64,000 bases of DNA from Hydrogenophaga sp. BPS33 (lineage in GTDB: Bacteria; Pseudomonadota; Gammaproteobacteria; Burkholderiales; Burkholderiaceae_C): the NCBI RefSeq assembly GCF_009859475.1, contig NZ_CP044549.1, positions 3,596,001 to 3,660,000 on the forward strand, in the 5' to 3' direction. Shown here one piece after another: positions 36,355-44,968 of this stretch; the stretch's first letter is position 1, and each line of letters starts with the position of its first letter. The notes below the pieces were generated by a model. It was given only the letters and a program-made list of their open reading frames with translations, did not search any database and was not told where the DNA came from. A program made the position numbers and the translations under genes.

Positions 36355-37286
36355 GACTGGGAACCCTGCTGCGCGATGGTGCGCACCATACCGCCCTGAA
36401 GATGGACGACGGCCCGGTCGTCGACCTGCACGTGGCATGGCCCTTGTTGCAGCGCGAGGGCCTGTTGAACGGTCTGGCGACCGAGGCCGCCCCCGACATC
36501 CTGAAGCTGATCGCCTGGGACACGCGCGCCCTCGAGGTCGAGCAGGCCGTCGCCTCCGCGCTGCCCCGCCTGGGCCTGGCCCGCGTGGCGCCCGACGCGC
36601 TGCAGCTGCTGGCGCCCATCCCGCGCACGCCAAAGAACGTCTTCTGCCTGGGGCGCAACTACGTCGACCACATTCAGGAAGACAACGCCTCGCGCGACAA
36701 GGCCACGCCCCTGCCCGAAGCGCCCCAGTTCTTCACCAAACCCGCCACCGCCATCACCGGGCCGCACGCCGACATCGAACTGGACAGCGCGGTCACGCGC
36801 CGGCTGGACTACGAGGTCGAACTCGCCTTCGTGATCGGCCGAGGCGGGCGCGACATACCGGCCAAGGACGCCTGGCGGCATGTGTTCGGCTACACCATCG
36901 TGAACGACGTGACGGCACGCGACCTGCAACGCCGCCACGACCAGTGGTTCAAGGGCAAAGGCCTGGACACCTTCTGCCCCATGGGGCCCTGGATCGTGCA
37001 CGCCAGCCGGGTACCCGATCCACATGCCTTGCGCATCGAGCTCGATGTGAACGGCGAGCGCCGGCAGGACGCGAGCACCGCCGACATGATCTTCAAGATT
37101 CCCGCCATCATCGAGTCGCTCTCGGCGGGCATGACGCTGGAGCCCGGCGACGTCGTCGCCACAGGCACGCCCAGCGGCGTCGGCTACGCCATGAACCCGC
37201 GCCGCTTCCTCGCCGAGGGCGATGTGGTCACCTGCCGCATCGAGGGACTGGGCGAGCTGACCAACCGGGTACGCGGCGTGAATTGA
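36351..37286 (+). CDS. fumarylacetoacetate hydrolase family enzyme
   Basis: The 311-residue protein has an N-terminal region of about 90 residues and a C-terminal FAH domain with FCLGRNYVDHIQ, the metal ligands in DYEVELAFVIGRGGRD and NDVTARDLQRRHDQWFKGKGLDTFCPMGP, and TGTPSGVGYA. The family acts on C-C bonds of 2,4-diketo acids or decarboxylates/hydrates such compounds. GTG start is supported by GAAGGAG and by the GTGA overlap with the synthetase stop. It suggests the operon degrades a ring-derived or branched dicarboxylate. Confidence 0.9.
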   Translation: MRLGTLLRDGAHHTALKMDDGPVVDLHVAWPLLQREGLLNGLATEAAPDILKLIAWDTRALEVEQAVASALPRLGLARVAPDALQLLAPIPRTPKNVFCLGRNYVDHIQEDNASRDKATPLPEAPQFFTKPATAITGPHADIELDSAVTRRLDYEVELAFVIGRGGRDIPAKDAWRHVFGYTIVNDVTARDLQRRHDQWFKGKGLDTFCPMGPWIVHASRVPDPHALRIELDVNGERRQDASTADMIFKIPAIIESLSAGMTLEPGDVVATGTPSGVGYAMNPRRFLAEGDVVTCRIEGLGELTNRVRGVN

Positions 37287-37323
37287 GGGGAGGGACGCCG
37301 CGCAGCGGCGCAAGGGGGGTGTT

Positions 37324-38124
37324 TCACCGCCTCTTGCCGAACCACCACCACAGAAAAGCGCCGCCCAAAATCATCGGCACGCACAACCACTGGCCCATGC
37401 TCATGCCCAGCGACAGCAGGCCCAGATGGGCATCGGGCTCGCGGAAGAACTCGGCGATGAAGCGGAACACGCCGTAACCGAACAGGAACACCGCCGAGAC
37501 CTGCCCTTGCGCGCGCTCCTTGCGCGCGTAGAGCCACAGCAGCACGAACAGCAACAGGCCTTCCATCAGCAACTGGTACAGCTGGGACGGGTGGCGCGGC
37601 AGATCGCCCGCGCCGCGAAACACCATGCCCCAAGGCAGCGAGGGATCGGCCACGCGGCCCCAGAGTTCGCCGTTGATGAAGTTGCCCAGGCGACCGGCCG
37701 CCAGGCCCGTGGGCACGCAGGGGGCGACGAAATCCATCACTTGCATGAAGGGCCGGCGGCGGCTGTGTGCATACCAGACCATGGCCAGCATCACGCCGAG
37801 CAGCCCGCCGTGAAAGCTCATGCCGCCTTGCCACACGGCAAAGATCTCCAAAGGGTTGGCCAGGTAGTAGGCCGGCTTGTAGAACAGGCAGTAGCCGATG
37901 CGCCCGCCGGCCACCACGCCCACCACGCCGAGAAACAGAATGTCCTCCACGTCGCGGCGCGTCCACGGCGGCTCGGTGATGTGGGCATACGGCGGGTGGC
38001 GCAGGCGTGCGCGGCCCAGCAGCATGAACAGGCCGAACGCCAGCAGATAGGTCAGGCCATACCAGTGAATGGCCAAGGGGCCAATCTGCAGGGCAACGGG
38101 GTCGATCTGGGGATGTTGGAGCAT
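37324..38124 (-). CDS. lgt: prolipoprotein diacylglyceryl transferase
   Basis: The 266-residue polytopic membrane enzyme has the Lgt signature [14 protein letters not shown], plus [21 protein letters not shown] and [12 protein letters not shown]. It transfers diacylglycerol from phosphatidylglycerol to the lipobox Cys of prolipoproteins, the first step of lipoprotein maturation. A GC-rich dyad (GCCGCGCAGCGGC) sits between its stop and that of the FAH gene. Confidence 0.97.
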   Translation of the reverse strand: MLQHPQIDPVALQIGPLAIHWYGLTYLLAFGLFMLLGRARLRHPPYAHITEPPWTRRDVEDILFLGVVGVVAGGRIGYCLFYKPAYYLANPLEIFAVWQGGMSFHGGLLGVMLAMVWYAHSRRRPFMQVMDFVAPCVPTGLAAGRLGNFINGELWGRVADPSLPWGMVFRGAGDLPRHPSQLYQLLMEGLLLFVLLWLYARKERAQGQVSAVFLFGYGVFRFIAEFFREPDAHLGLLSLGMSMGQWLCVPMILGGAFLWWWFGKRR

Positions 38125-38290
38125 GGCCTATTGTGCCTTCTGCGTTCTTGGCACACCCTGTCGACTGCCGGCATCCATCCCTGCCGAGACCGCGAGAACA
38201 GCGCCCAGGCATTCGGCATCCGGAAAACGGATGCGCTTCATGCGTCGCAGGGGGTTGCGATGCCCGGACCAGCCTCACGATACTGCGCCC

Positions 38291-39238
38291 ATGACGCAGA
38301 AATTGTTGGAAGTGACCTTGTCCCGGGTGTGGCAACAGACCGAAGAAATCCGTACGTTCGAACTGAGCCCTACCGAAGGCGCGTTGCCCTCGTTCGAGGC
38401 AGGAGCGCACATCGACATCTATACCGATGTCGGCCCGCGCCCATACTCGCTGTGTCATCTGCACGTCGTCGACGGGCCGTATGTGGTGGGCATCAAGCGA
38501 GAGCCAGACGGACGGGGCGCATCGCGCTGGTTGCATGACACCTGCCGGGTGGGCCATCGCCTGCAGATCGGCCCGCCGCGCAACAACTTCCGACTCGCAC
38601 CGCAGGCGGCACACCATTGCCTGATGGCTGGTGGCATCGGCATCACACCGGTACTGGCCATGGCAAAGGCACTGTGGCAACGCGGCAGCAGTTTCGAGCT
38701 GGTCTGCTTTTTCCGCGGCCGCTCCCATGCGCCGTTTCTGGAGGAAATGCGGACAGCGCCCTGGAACCAGCGTGTGCGCTTTCACTTCGACGATTCACCA
38801 GCACACCAGGTGCATCTGGACGACCTGTGCGCGGCACAGCCCGTTGGAACACATTTCTATGCTTGTGGCCCGGCCGGCTTCATGGCAGCAGTTCGACAGG
38901 CCACGCGCCTGCGTCCGCCCGAACAGGTGCATCAAGAGAGTTTCTCTGCCCTGCCAGCCGCGGAAAAATCCGGACGCACCACGTTCACGGTGGAGCTCGC
39001 ACGCAGCGGCAAGACGGTGCTGGTCGAACACGGGGAAAGCCTGTTGCAGGCCTTGCGTCGCGCCGGCCACCCTCCGATCACATCGTGTGAAATGGGCGTG
39101 TGTGGCAGTTGCGTGACGCGGTATCTGTCGGGTACCCCCGTGCACGCAGACGCGTTCCTGAGTGCGGATGAGCGTTTGCGTGAGCTTGCGATCTGCTGCG
39201 CAGGATCTCTGAGCGAACGGCTTGTGCTCGACCTCTGA
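38291..39238 (+). CDS. phthalate dioxygenase reductase-type electron transfer protein
   Basis: The 315-residue protein has an FMN/FAD domain (RPYSLCHLH), an NAD domain (LMAGGIGITPVLAMAK, HFYACGPAGFM) and a C-terminal plant-type [2Fe-2S] ferredoxin (CEMGVCGSC with the fourth Cys in AICCAG). This order (flavin-NAD-ferredoxin) is that of class IA oxygenase reductases such as VanB and PDR. It can pass NADH electrons to the Rieske oxygenase at 43.1 kb; a LysR gene lies between them on the other strand. Confidence 0.92.
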   Translation: MTQKLLEVTLSRVWQQTEEIRTFELSPTEGALPSFEAGAHIDIYTDVGPRPYSLCHLHVVDGPYVVGIKREPDGRGASRWLHDTCRVGHRLQIGPPRNNFRLAPQAAHHCLMAGGIGITPVLAMAKALWQRGSSFELVCFFRGRSHAPFLEEMRTAPWNQRVRFHFDDSPAHQVHLDDLCAAQPVGTHFYACGPAGFMAAVRQATRLRPPEQVHQESFSALPAAEKSGRTTFTVELARSGKTVLVEHGESLLQALRRAGHPPITSCEMGVCGSCVTRYLSGTPVHADAFLSADERLRELAICCAGSLSERLVLDL

Positions 39239-39246
39239 GAGGCACT

Positions 39247-40158
39247 TCAAAGGTCGCCCAGCAGCTGTTCCTTGAACCAGATATGGTCCAGGTGGTTGTG
39301 GGTGCGCTCGTGCCAGTAGAGATAGACCTCATAGGGCGGCACATCAAATGGCACGTCGATCCGCGCAAGTGCAAACCGCTCGCAGAACCGGCCGGCCAGT
39401 GACTCAGGCATCAACGCCACCATGCTGGTCGACTCGATCAGATAAGGGGCGGACAGGTAACCGGGTGTCGTGAGCCGGGTGTTGCGCGCCAGTCCCAGGC
39501 GGGTCAACGCTTCGTCGACATCGTCACCAAAGGCACGCACGCTCGGCTTGATCACGATGTGATCGAGCGCGGCGAACTCTTTCGGGCTGAGCACTCGCCC
39601 CAACGCGGCATGGCCCTTGGAGGCCACGCAGGCAATGCGATCGCGAAAGATCAATCGGTGGCGCAAGTCCTCCAGGGTGGGCGGCAGCATGCCCACGCAA
39701 AAATCCGCCTCGCCGCTCTCGAGCACCTGGCTCAGGTGCCGGGGATCGACGGGGTGGCAGGCCGTCACCGAGATGCCCGGAAACTGTTGGGAGAGGCGCG
39801 TGACCAACGGGTCCAGAAACACGCACTCGAGGTAGTCCGTGGCCACCACCCGGAAGTTGCGCCGCGCCTGCACCGGGTCGAATGCGATCGCTTGCCCGAG
39901 CAACTGGTCCATCTCGTAGAGGATGCGCTGCGCGAACTCGCGCAGTTGCATGGCCTTGGCAGTCGGCACGAGGCCGACCTGCGCCTTCACCAGAATCGGG
40001 TCACCCGTCAGTAGGCGCAACTGGCTCATGGCCCTGCTCATGGCCGGCTGGCTCATGTTCAGCGCGTCGGCGGCCCGTGTCACCTGGGAGTGGTCCACCA
40101 GGGCCACCAGGCACCTGAGCAGGAAGAAGTTCAGGGACAGATCATCTCTTTGGCGCAT
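39247..40158 (-). CDS. LysR-family regulator of the Rieske cluster
   Basis: A 303-residue regulator beginning MRQRDDLSLNFFLLRCLVAL, with the helix-turn-helix QVTRAADALNMSQPAMSRAMSQLRLLTGDPI, of the NodD/LinR-like type. A GTG further upstream (40197) would add 13 residues but runs through a small dyad. It is divergent from the ABC-Rieske operon and convergent to the reductase, so it likely controls at least the former. Confidence 0.9.
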   Translation of the reverse strand: MRQRDDLSLNFFLLRCLVALVDHSQVTRAADALNMSQPAMSRAMSQLRLLTGDPILVKAQVGLVPTAKAMQLREFAQRILYEMDQLLGQAIAFDPVQARRNFRVVATDYLECVFLDPLVTRLSQQFPGISVTACHPVDPRHLSQVLESGEADFCVGMLPPTLEDLRHRLIFRDRIACVASKGHAALGRVLSPKEFAALDHIVIKPSVRAFGDDVDEALTRLGLARNTRLTTPGYLSAPYLIESTSMVALMPESLAGRFCERFALARIDVPFDVPPYEVYLYWHERTHNHLDHIWFKEQLLGDL

Positions 40159-40170
40159 GATTTTTATACG

Positions 40171-40186
40171 CAGTCCGCATGGACTG
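40171..40186. promoter_or_regulatory. CAGTCC-N4-GGACTG dyad in the divergent promoter
   Basis: CAGTCC-GCAT-GGACTG is a perfect six-base inverted repeat 13 bases upstream of the LysR ATG and about 130 bases before the ABC operon. It may be a LysR binding site, but a chance dyad cannot be excluded. Confidence 0.35.
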
Positions 40187-40315
40187 GGAGTTTCCACTTC
40201 GGGATACTAGTTCAACTCAAGCGTGAAAAGCACCGGCGCAAAAGACGCCAGGCACACAAGCCACAGAGACAAGCCGGGGCGATGCAAAGCCCGGCACCCA
40301 CGAGGAGCAGTGAGT

Positions 40316-41173
40316 TTGAACACAGCAGCCTTGCGCGACGTCAGCGTCCCGCTTCCCCCTGGTGTCAGCACCCTGGTTTCCAGGCGATCGGCACCGATCA
40401 TTCAGGTGAGCCGCGTGGGCAAGCGGTACGCCAACGGCACGGTGGCCCTGGCCCGGGCCGACCTCGACATCTGTGGCGGCGACTTCGTCACCCTGATCGG
40501 CCCATCGGGTTGCGGCAAGAGCACGCTGCTGCGCATCCTGTCCGGGCTCGGTGGCGTTACCGAAGGACAAGTCCAATGGTGGGGCGAGACCACGCCGGTG
40601 CTGGAGCGGACCGACCAGAAGCTGGCCTTCGTGTTCCAGGACCCGACGCTCATGCCCTGGGCGCGCGTGGCCGAAAACGTCGCCTTGCCCCTGGAGCTCA
40701 AAGGCACATTGAGCCGCCAGGCCATCCAGTCCAAGGTGAACGAGGTGCTGGAGCTGGTGGGCCTGGGCGCGTTTCACCAGTCCTATCCGCGCGAACTGTC
40801 GGGCGGCATGCAGATGCGGGTGTCGATTGCCCGCGCGCTCATCACCGAACCCGACCTGATGCTGATGGACGAGCCCTTCGGCGCGCTCGACGAGATGACG
40901 CGCAACAAACTCAACGACGACCTGCTGCGCATCCAGCACGAACGCAAGCTCACCGTGGTGTTCGTGACGCACAGCCTGCACGAGGCGGTCTACCTCTCGT
41001 CACGGGTCGTCGTCATGGCCGCCAGGCCCGGGCGGGTGATCGCGGAGGTGGACATCGACGCGCCCTTCCCCCGCGGGCCGGCCTTCCGCCTCTCGTCCGA
41101 CTACCTGCAGTACATGACCCGTTTGACGGCCGCCCTGGACGCCGCCAGCCGGGGCGAGGAGATCGCACCATGA
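40316..41173 (+). CDS. ABC transporter ATP-binding protein, nitrate/taurine/THI5 class
   Basis: The 285-residue ATPase has Walker A GPSGCGKST, Q-loop FQDPTLMPW, signature LSGGMQMR, Walker B LMLMDEP and a D-loop GALDE. This class (SsuB/TauB/ThiZ) imports small sulfonates, nitrate or pyrimidines. The start is not obvious: TTG at 40316 has CGAGGAG eight bases before it, while GTG at 40310 is too close to that site. The gene overlaps the permease by four bases. Confidence 0.92.
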   Translation: MNTAALRDVSVPLPPGVSTLVSRRSAPIIQVSRVGKRYANGTVALARADLDICGGDFVTLIGPSGCGKSTLLRILSGLGGVTEGQVQWWGETTPVLERTDQKLAFVFQDPTLMPWARVAENVALPLELKGTLSRQAIQSKVNEVLELVGLGAFHQSYPRELSGGMQMRVSIARALITEPDLMLMDEPFGALDEMTRNKLNDDLLRIQHERKLTVVFVTHSLHEAVYLSSRVVVMAARPGRVIAEVDIDAPFPRGPAFRLSSDYLQYMTRLTAALDAASRGEEIAP

Positions 41174-41991
41174 AAGTCGTCGACCTGTCCCGCGGCGTGT
41201 CCCGGCAAGTGAACTGGAGCAACAGCAAGATCCCGGTGCTGGCAATCGGCATCGGCCTGATCGCGGCCTGGCAATTCCTGGTGGTGGCGCTGTCGCTGCC
41301 GGTCTATGTGGTGCCGGGGCCGCTCGATGTGCTGAAGGCGCTGCACGAGGACGCGGCGCTGCTCTTCACCGGCTTGCTGTTCACCCTCAAGGTCACGGTG
41401 CTGGCCTTTTCGGTGGCGGTCATTGCTGGCGTGCTGATCTCGTTCCTGTTGTCGCAAAACCGGCTGGTGGAACAGAGCGTCATGCCCTACATGGTGATCC
41501 TGCAGGTGACGCCCATCGTGGCGATCGCGCCCCTGATCATCATCTGGGTCAGCAACACCTTCGTGGCCCTGGTCACCATCGCAAGCATCACGGCCTTGTT
41601 CCCGATCGTGGCCAACATGACGCTGGGCCTGCGTTCCGTAGCGCCCAACCTGCAGAGCCTGTTCCGGATCTACCGCGCCTCCAGCTGGCAGACGCTCACG
41701 CGTCTCAAGCTCAAGGCCGCGCTGCCGTACTTTTTTGCCGGCGCGCGCATCAGCAGCGGCCTGGCTTTGATCGGTGCGGTGGTCGCCGAGTTCGTGGCGG
41801 GCACGGGCGGCACGCAGTCGGGACTGGCCTACATCATTCTCGAGTCGGGTGTGCAGCTGAAGGTGCCGCGCATGTTCGCCGCCCTCTTCCTCATCTCGCT
41901 CACCGGCATCACGCTCTTCGCGGTCATGGTGTTCGTTTCGAACCGGGTGCTCGGCGCCTGGCACGAGAGCACGGTGAAGACCGAGCACTGA
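41170..41991 (+). CDS. ABC transporter permease, SsuC/TauC class
   Basis: A 273-residue, about six-helix inner-membrane subunit with the EAA-like loop (YRASSWQTLTRLKLKAALPYFFAGARISSGLALIGAVVAEF) of the BPD_transp_1 fold. It begins inside the ATPase stop (ATGA) and is followed 44 bases later by the binding protein, which gives a full importer. Confidence 0.92.
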   Translation: MKVVDLSRGVSRQVNWSNSKIPVLAIGIGLIAAWQFLVVALSLPVYVVPGPLDVLKALHEDAALLFTGLLFTLKVTVLAFSVAVIAGVLISFLLSQNRLVEQSVMPYMVILQVTPIVAIAPLIIIWVSNTFVALVTIASITALFPIVANMTLGLRSVAPNLQSLFRIYRASSWQTLTRLKLKAALPYFFAGARISSGLALIGAVVAEFVAGTGGTQSGLAYIILESGVQLKVPRMFAALFLISLTGITLFAVMVFVSNRVLGAWHESTVKTEH

Positions 41992-42035
41992 GCCCCCACC
42001 TCCCCCCTACCTCCCCACACACCAGGAGTTCCTGT

Positions 42036-43037
42036 ATGACGATCCGATCTCTTCTGATGGCGGTCCGCGGCACCGCCGCCGTTTTCCTGGCGGTGGCCAC
42101 CACCGCCGGCACGGCCCATGCCCAGGCCCTGCGCGATGTCAACGTGGCCCTGAGCTTCTATGCGTCCGCGGAGCATGGCGGCTACTACGCCGCGATGGCC
42201 GAAGGCATTTACGAGAAGCACGGCCTGAACGTCAAGGTGACGCAGGTGGGCCCGCAGGGCAACAACATGCAGCAGATGGTCTCCGGCAAGGTGGACTTCG
42301 TGAACGGGTGGAACATGCGCGCGCTCAACGCCGTGCGCGAAGACATTCCGCTGGTCTCGGTGGCCGCAATCTTCCAGCGCGACCCGCAGTGCCTGGTGCA
42401 CCACCAGGGCACCTACCCCAAGCTGGAGAACATGAAGGGCGCGCCCATGCGCGTGGCACAGCTTGCGCGCGGCAGCTGGTGGCCCTGGCTGAAAGCCCGC
42501 CATGGGTTTGACGACAGCCAGCTGCGCCCTTTCGACGCGAGCTACGCGGCGCTGCTGCAGGACCCGAAGATGGTGCAGCAGGGCTTCATCACCAACGACG
42601 GTTTCCAGTTCAAGCGCCAGAACCTTGCCATGGAGTGCATGCTGCTCGCCGACTACGGCTGGTCCAGCTACAACTACACCATCGACACCACGCAGAAGCT
42701 GATCAAGGAGAACCCGAAGCTGGTGGCGGACTTCATCAAGGCCACGGTGGAAGGCTGGCGCGCCTTCCTGCGCGACCCTGGACCGGCATCGCGCCTCATC
42801 AAGGCCAACAACCCCACCATGGCCGACGAGCAGATCGCCTATGCGATGGCGCAGATGAAACAGCACGGCCTGCTCGAATCCGGCGATGCGGCCAACGGCC
42901 GGATCGGCAACATGAGCGATGCCCGCTGGGCCGGCTTCTACCAGGAGATGGTCGCGGCCAAGGCGCTGCCCCCTGGCATGGATGTGCGCAAAGCCTACGA
43001 CATGCAGTTCGTCAAGCAGCTGTATCCCTCCAACTGA
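42036..43037 (+). CDS. ABC transporter substrate-binding protein, NMT1/THI5-like
   Basis: The 333-residue protein has a signal peptide (AAVFLAVATTAGTAHAQA) and then VNVALSFYASAEHGGYYAAMAEGIYEKHGLNVKV, the standard opening of NMT1/THI5-like binding proteins. The family binds formyl-aminopyrimidines, alkylsulfonates or related small compounds. CAGGAG precedes the ATG. With a Rieske oxygenase and two amidohydrolases downstream, a nitrogen heterocycle is the most natural ligand, but this is inference. Confidence 0.9.
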   Translation: MTIRSLLMAVRGTAAVFLAVATTAGTAHAQALRDVNVALSFYASAEHGGYYAAMAEGIYEKHGLNVKVTQVGPQGNNMQQMVSGKVDFVNGWNMRALNAVREDIPLVSVAAIFQRDPQCLVHHQGTYPKLENMKGAPMRVAQLARGSWWPWLKARHGFDDSQLRPFDASYAALLQDPKMVQQGFITNDGFQFKRQNLAMECMLLADYGWSSYNYTIDTTQKLIKENPKLVADFIKATVEGWRAFLRDPGPASRLIKANNPTMADEQIAYAMAQMKQHGLLESGDAANGRIGNMSDARWAGFYQEMVAAKALPPGMDVRKAYDMQFVKQLYPSN

Positions 43038-43058
43038 GAACGAGACAGAGAGTTCCCC

Positions 43059-44126
43059 ATGCTGATCACCCAACAAAACATGTTCCGCCACTTCTGGTAC
43101 CCGGTCATGCCCACCCACCTGCTGGATGCGGGCAGCCCGCAAGCCTTTCGCCTGCTGGGCGAAGACATCGTGCTCTGGAAGGTGGGCGACGGGCGCTACG
43201 CCTCGATGGAAGACCGCTGCTGCCACCGCACCGCCAAGCTCTCGATGGGCTGGCTGGAAAACGACCGCATCGTGTGCGGCTACCACGGCTGGGCCTATGA
43301 CTGCACCGGCCAGTGCGTGTCCATGCCGCAAAGCCCTGAGGCCGTGAAGATCCCCTACAAGGTCAAGAGCCACCTGACGGACGTGCGCTATGGCTACGTT
43401 TGGGTGTGCCTGGAGCCCGATCCGATCAACACCATTCCGGTGCTGGAAGAAGACGGCGCGCCGGGCTTCCGCCTGATCCACGAGTTCTACGAGCCCTGCC
43501 GTGCGAGCGGCCTGCGCCTGATGGAGAACTTCTTCGACTTCTCGCACACCAGTTTCGTGCACAAGGGCACCTTCGGCAACATGGTGGATGCCACACCGCG
43601 CAAGACCGAGATCGAAGAAACCGAGCATGGCATCGTGCTGCGCGGGGATGTGCCGGTGTTGAATGCCGACGAGCACATCCAGCGCGTGGTGCGCGACCAG
43701 GGGGTGGAGTCGGTGCGCCACATGGTGAGCAACTGGTACATGCCCTTCATGCGCAAGTCGCAGATCACCTACCCCAACGGCCTGATCCATTCGCTGGTGA
43801 CCTCGGCCACGCCCATCGACGACGAGCGCTCCATGCTGTGCCAGTGGATCTACCGCAACGACACGGAAGCCGAGGTCAGCGCCGCCGACTGCATCGAGAT
43901 GGACCGCCGCATCACCAACGAGGACATCCTGATTCTCGAAGGGCTCGACCACGACGTGCCACTGGCCCCCGCGAACGCGGAGGAAGCCCACATGTACACC
44001 GACCGCCCGGGCCTGGCCATGCGTCGGCGGCTGCTGAAGATGCTGGAGGCGCGCGGCGAGAAGGAGGTGCGAACACCCCGCAACCTGGCGCGCTACGGCA
44101 TCCGTGTCGAAACCGTGTCCGCGTGA
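43059..44126 (+). CDS. Rieske non-haem iron oxygenase
   Basis: The 355-residue oxygenase has Rieske ligands in CCHRTAKL and CGYHGW and the mononuclear iron motif ENFFDFSHTSFVH, matching E-x3-D-x2-H-x4-H. Length and shape fit the phthalate/vanillate O-demethylase group (single-subunit, PDR-type reductase). Such enzymes hydroxylate, dealkylate or cleave C-N bonds. It lies 21 bases after the binding protein and 11 before the creatininase-family gene. Confidence 0.94.
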   Translation: MLITQQNMFRHFWYPVMPTHLLDAGSPQAFRLLGEDIVLWKVGDGRYASMEDRCCHRTAKLSMGWLENDRIVCGYHGWAYDCTGQCVSMPQSPEAVKIPYKVKSHLTDVRYGYVWVCLEPDPINTIPVLEEDGAPGFRLIHEFYEPCRASGLRLMENFFDFSHTSFVHKGTFGNMVDATPRKTEIEETEHGIVLRGDVPVLNADEHIQRVVRDQGVESVRHMVSNWYMPFMRKSQITYPNGLIHSLVTSATPIDDERSMLCQWIYRNDTEAEVSAADCIEMDRRITNEDILILEGLDHDVPLAPANAEEAHMYTDRPGLAMRRRLLKMLEARGEKEVRTPRNLARYGIRVETVSA

Positions 44127-44137
44127 AGGACACCGCC

Positions 44138-44968
44138 ATGGCCAACACCTTTGCCGCCTCGGTACCGTCCCGCTTCTGGGCCGACCTGACCAGCGAGGCC
44201 TTCTCGCGGCTGGACCGCCCGAGCGTGATCGCCGTGTTGCCCGTGGGCGCGATCGAACAGCACGGCCCGCACCTGCCGATGTCGGTCGACACGGCCACCG
44301 TCAATGCGATGGTGGCGGCCACGCTGGCGCACCTGGGCGCCGACCTGCCGGTGCTGTTCCTGCCCACGCAACCCATCGGCAAGAGCAACGAGCATTCGCG
44401 CTACCCGGGCACCTTGACCTTGTCGGCCCAGACGCTGATCACGCTCTGGAGCGAGATCGGCGCCTGCGTGGCCGCGGCCGGCGTGCGCAAGCTGGTGCTG
44501 TTCAACAGCCACGGCGGGCAGGAATCGGTCATGGACATCGTCGCGCGCGATCTGCGCGAACGCTTCGGCATGCTCGTGGTGTGCGTGAACTGGTACCAGT
44601 TGGGACTGCCCGATGGGCTGATTGGCGATGACGAGATGCGCCACGGTATCCACGCCGGTGAACTGGAGAGTTCGATCCTGCTCGAGATCCACCCCGATCT
44701 GGTGCACATGGAGCGGGCCGGAAATTTCGCCAGCACCGACCGGGCGCTGAGCGCAGGGTCGCGTTACCTGTCTTACGTGGAGGGCAAGGCCCGCGTGGCC
44801 TGGCAGACGCAGGACCTGAACCCGCAAGGCGCCTGTGGCAACGCCGCGCTGGCCACCGCGCAAAAAGGGCGCGCCACGCTGGACCACGTGGGTGAACAGT
44901 TCGCCCTGGTGCTGGAAGACATCCACCGCGTGCCACTCGAATCGCTGGACAGCGCAACGGCGTGGTAG
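44138..44968 (+). CDS. creatininase-family amidohydrolase
   Basis: The 276-residue protein has metal-binding segments IEQHGPHLPMSVDT, NSHGG and HAGELESS, which are the creatininase/MftE/FAPy deformylase hallmarks. The family includes creatininase and 3-dehydro-scyllo-inosose hydrolase, as well as formylaminopyrimidine deformylases. It opens or hydrolyses cyclic amides. It overlaps the next gene by seven bases. Confidence 0.9.
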   Translation: MANTFAASVPSRFWADLTSEAFSRLDRPSVIAVLPVGAIEQHGPHLPMSVDTATVNAMVAATLAHLGADLPVLFLPTQPIGKSNEHSRYPGTLTLSAQTLITLWSEIGACVAAAGVRKLVLFNSHGGQESVMDIVARDLRERFGMLVVCVNWYQLGLPDGLIGDDEMRHGIHAGELESSILLEIHPDLVHMERAGNFASTDRALSAGSRYLSYVEGKARVAWQTQDLNPQGACGNAALATAQKGRATLDHVGEQFALVLEDIHRVPLESLDSATAW

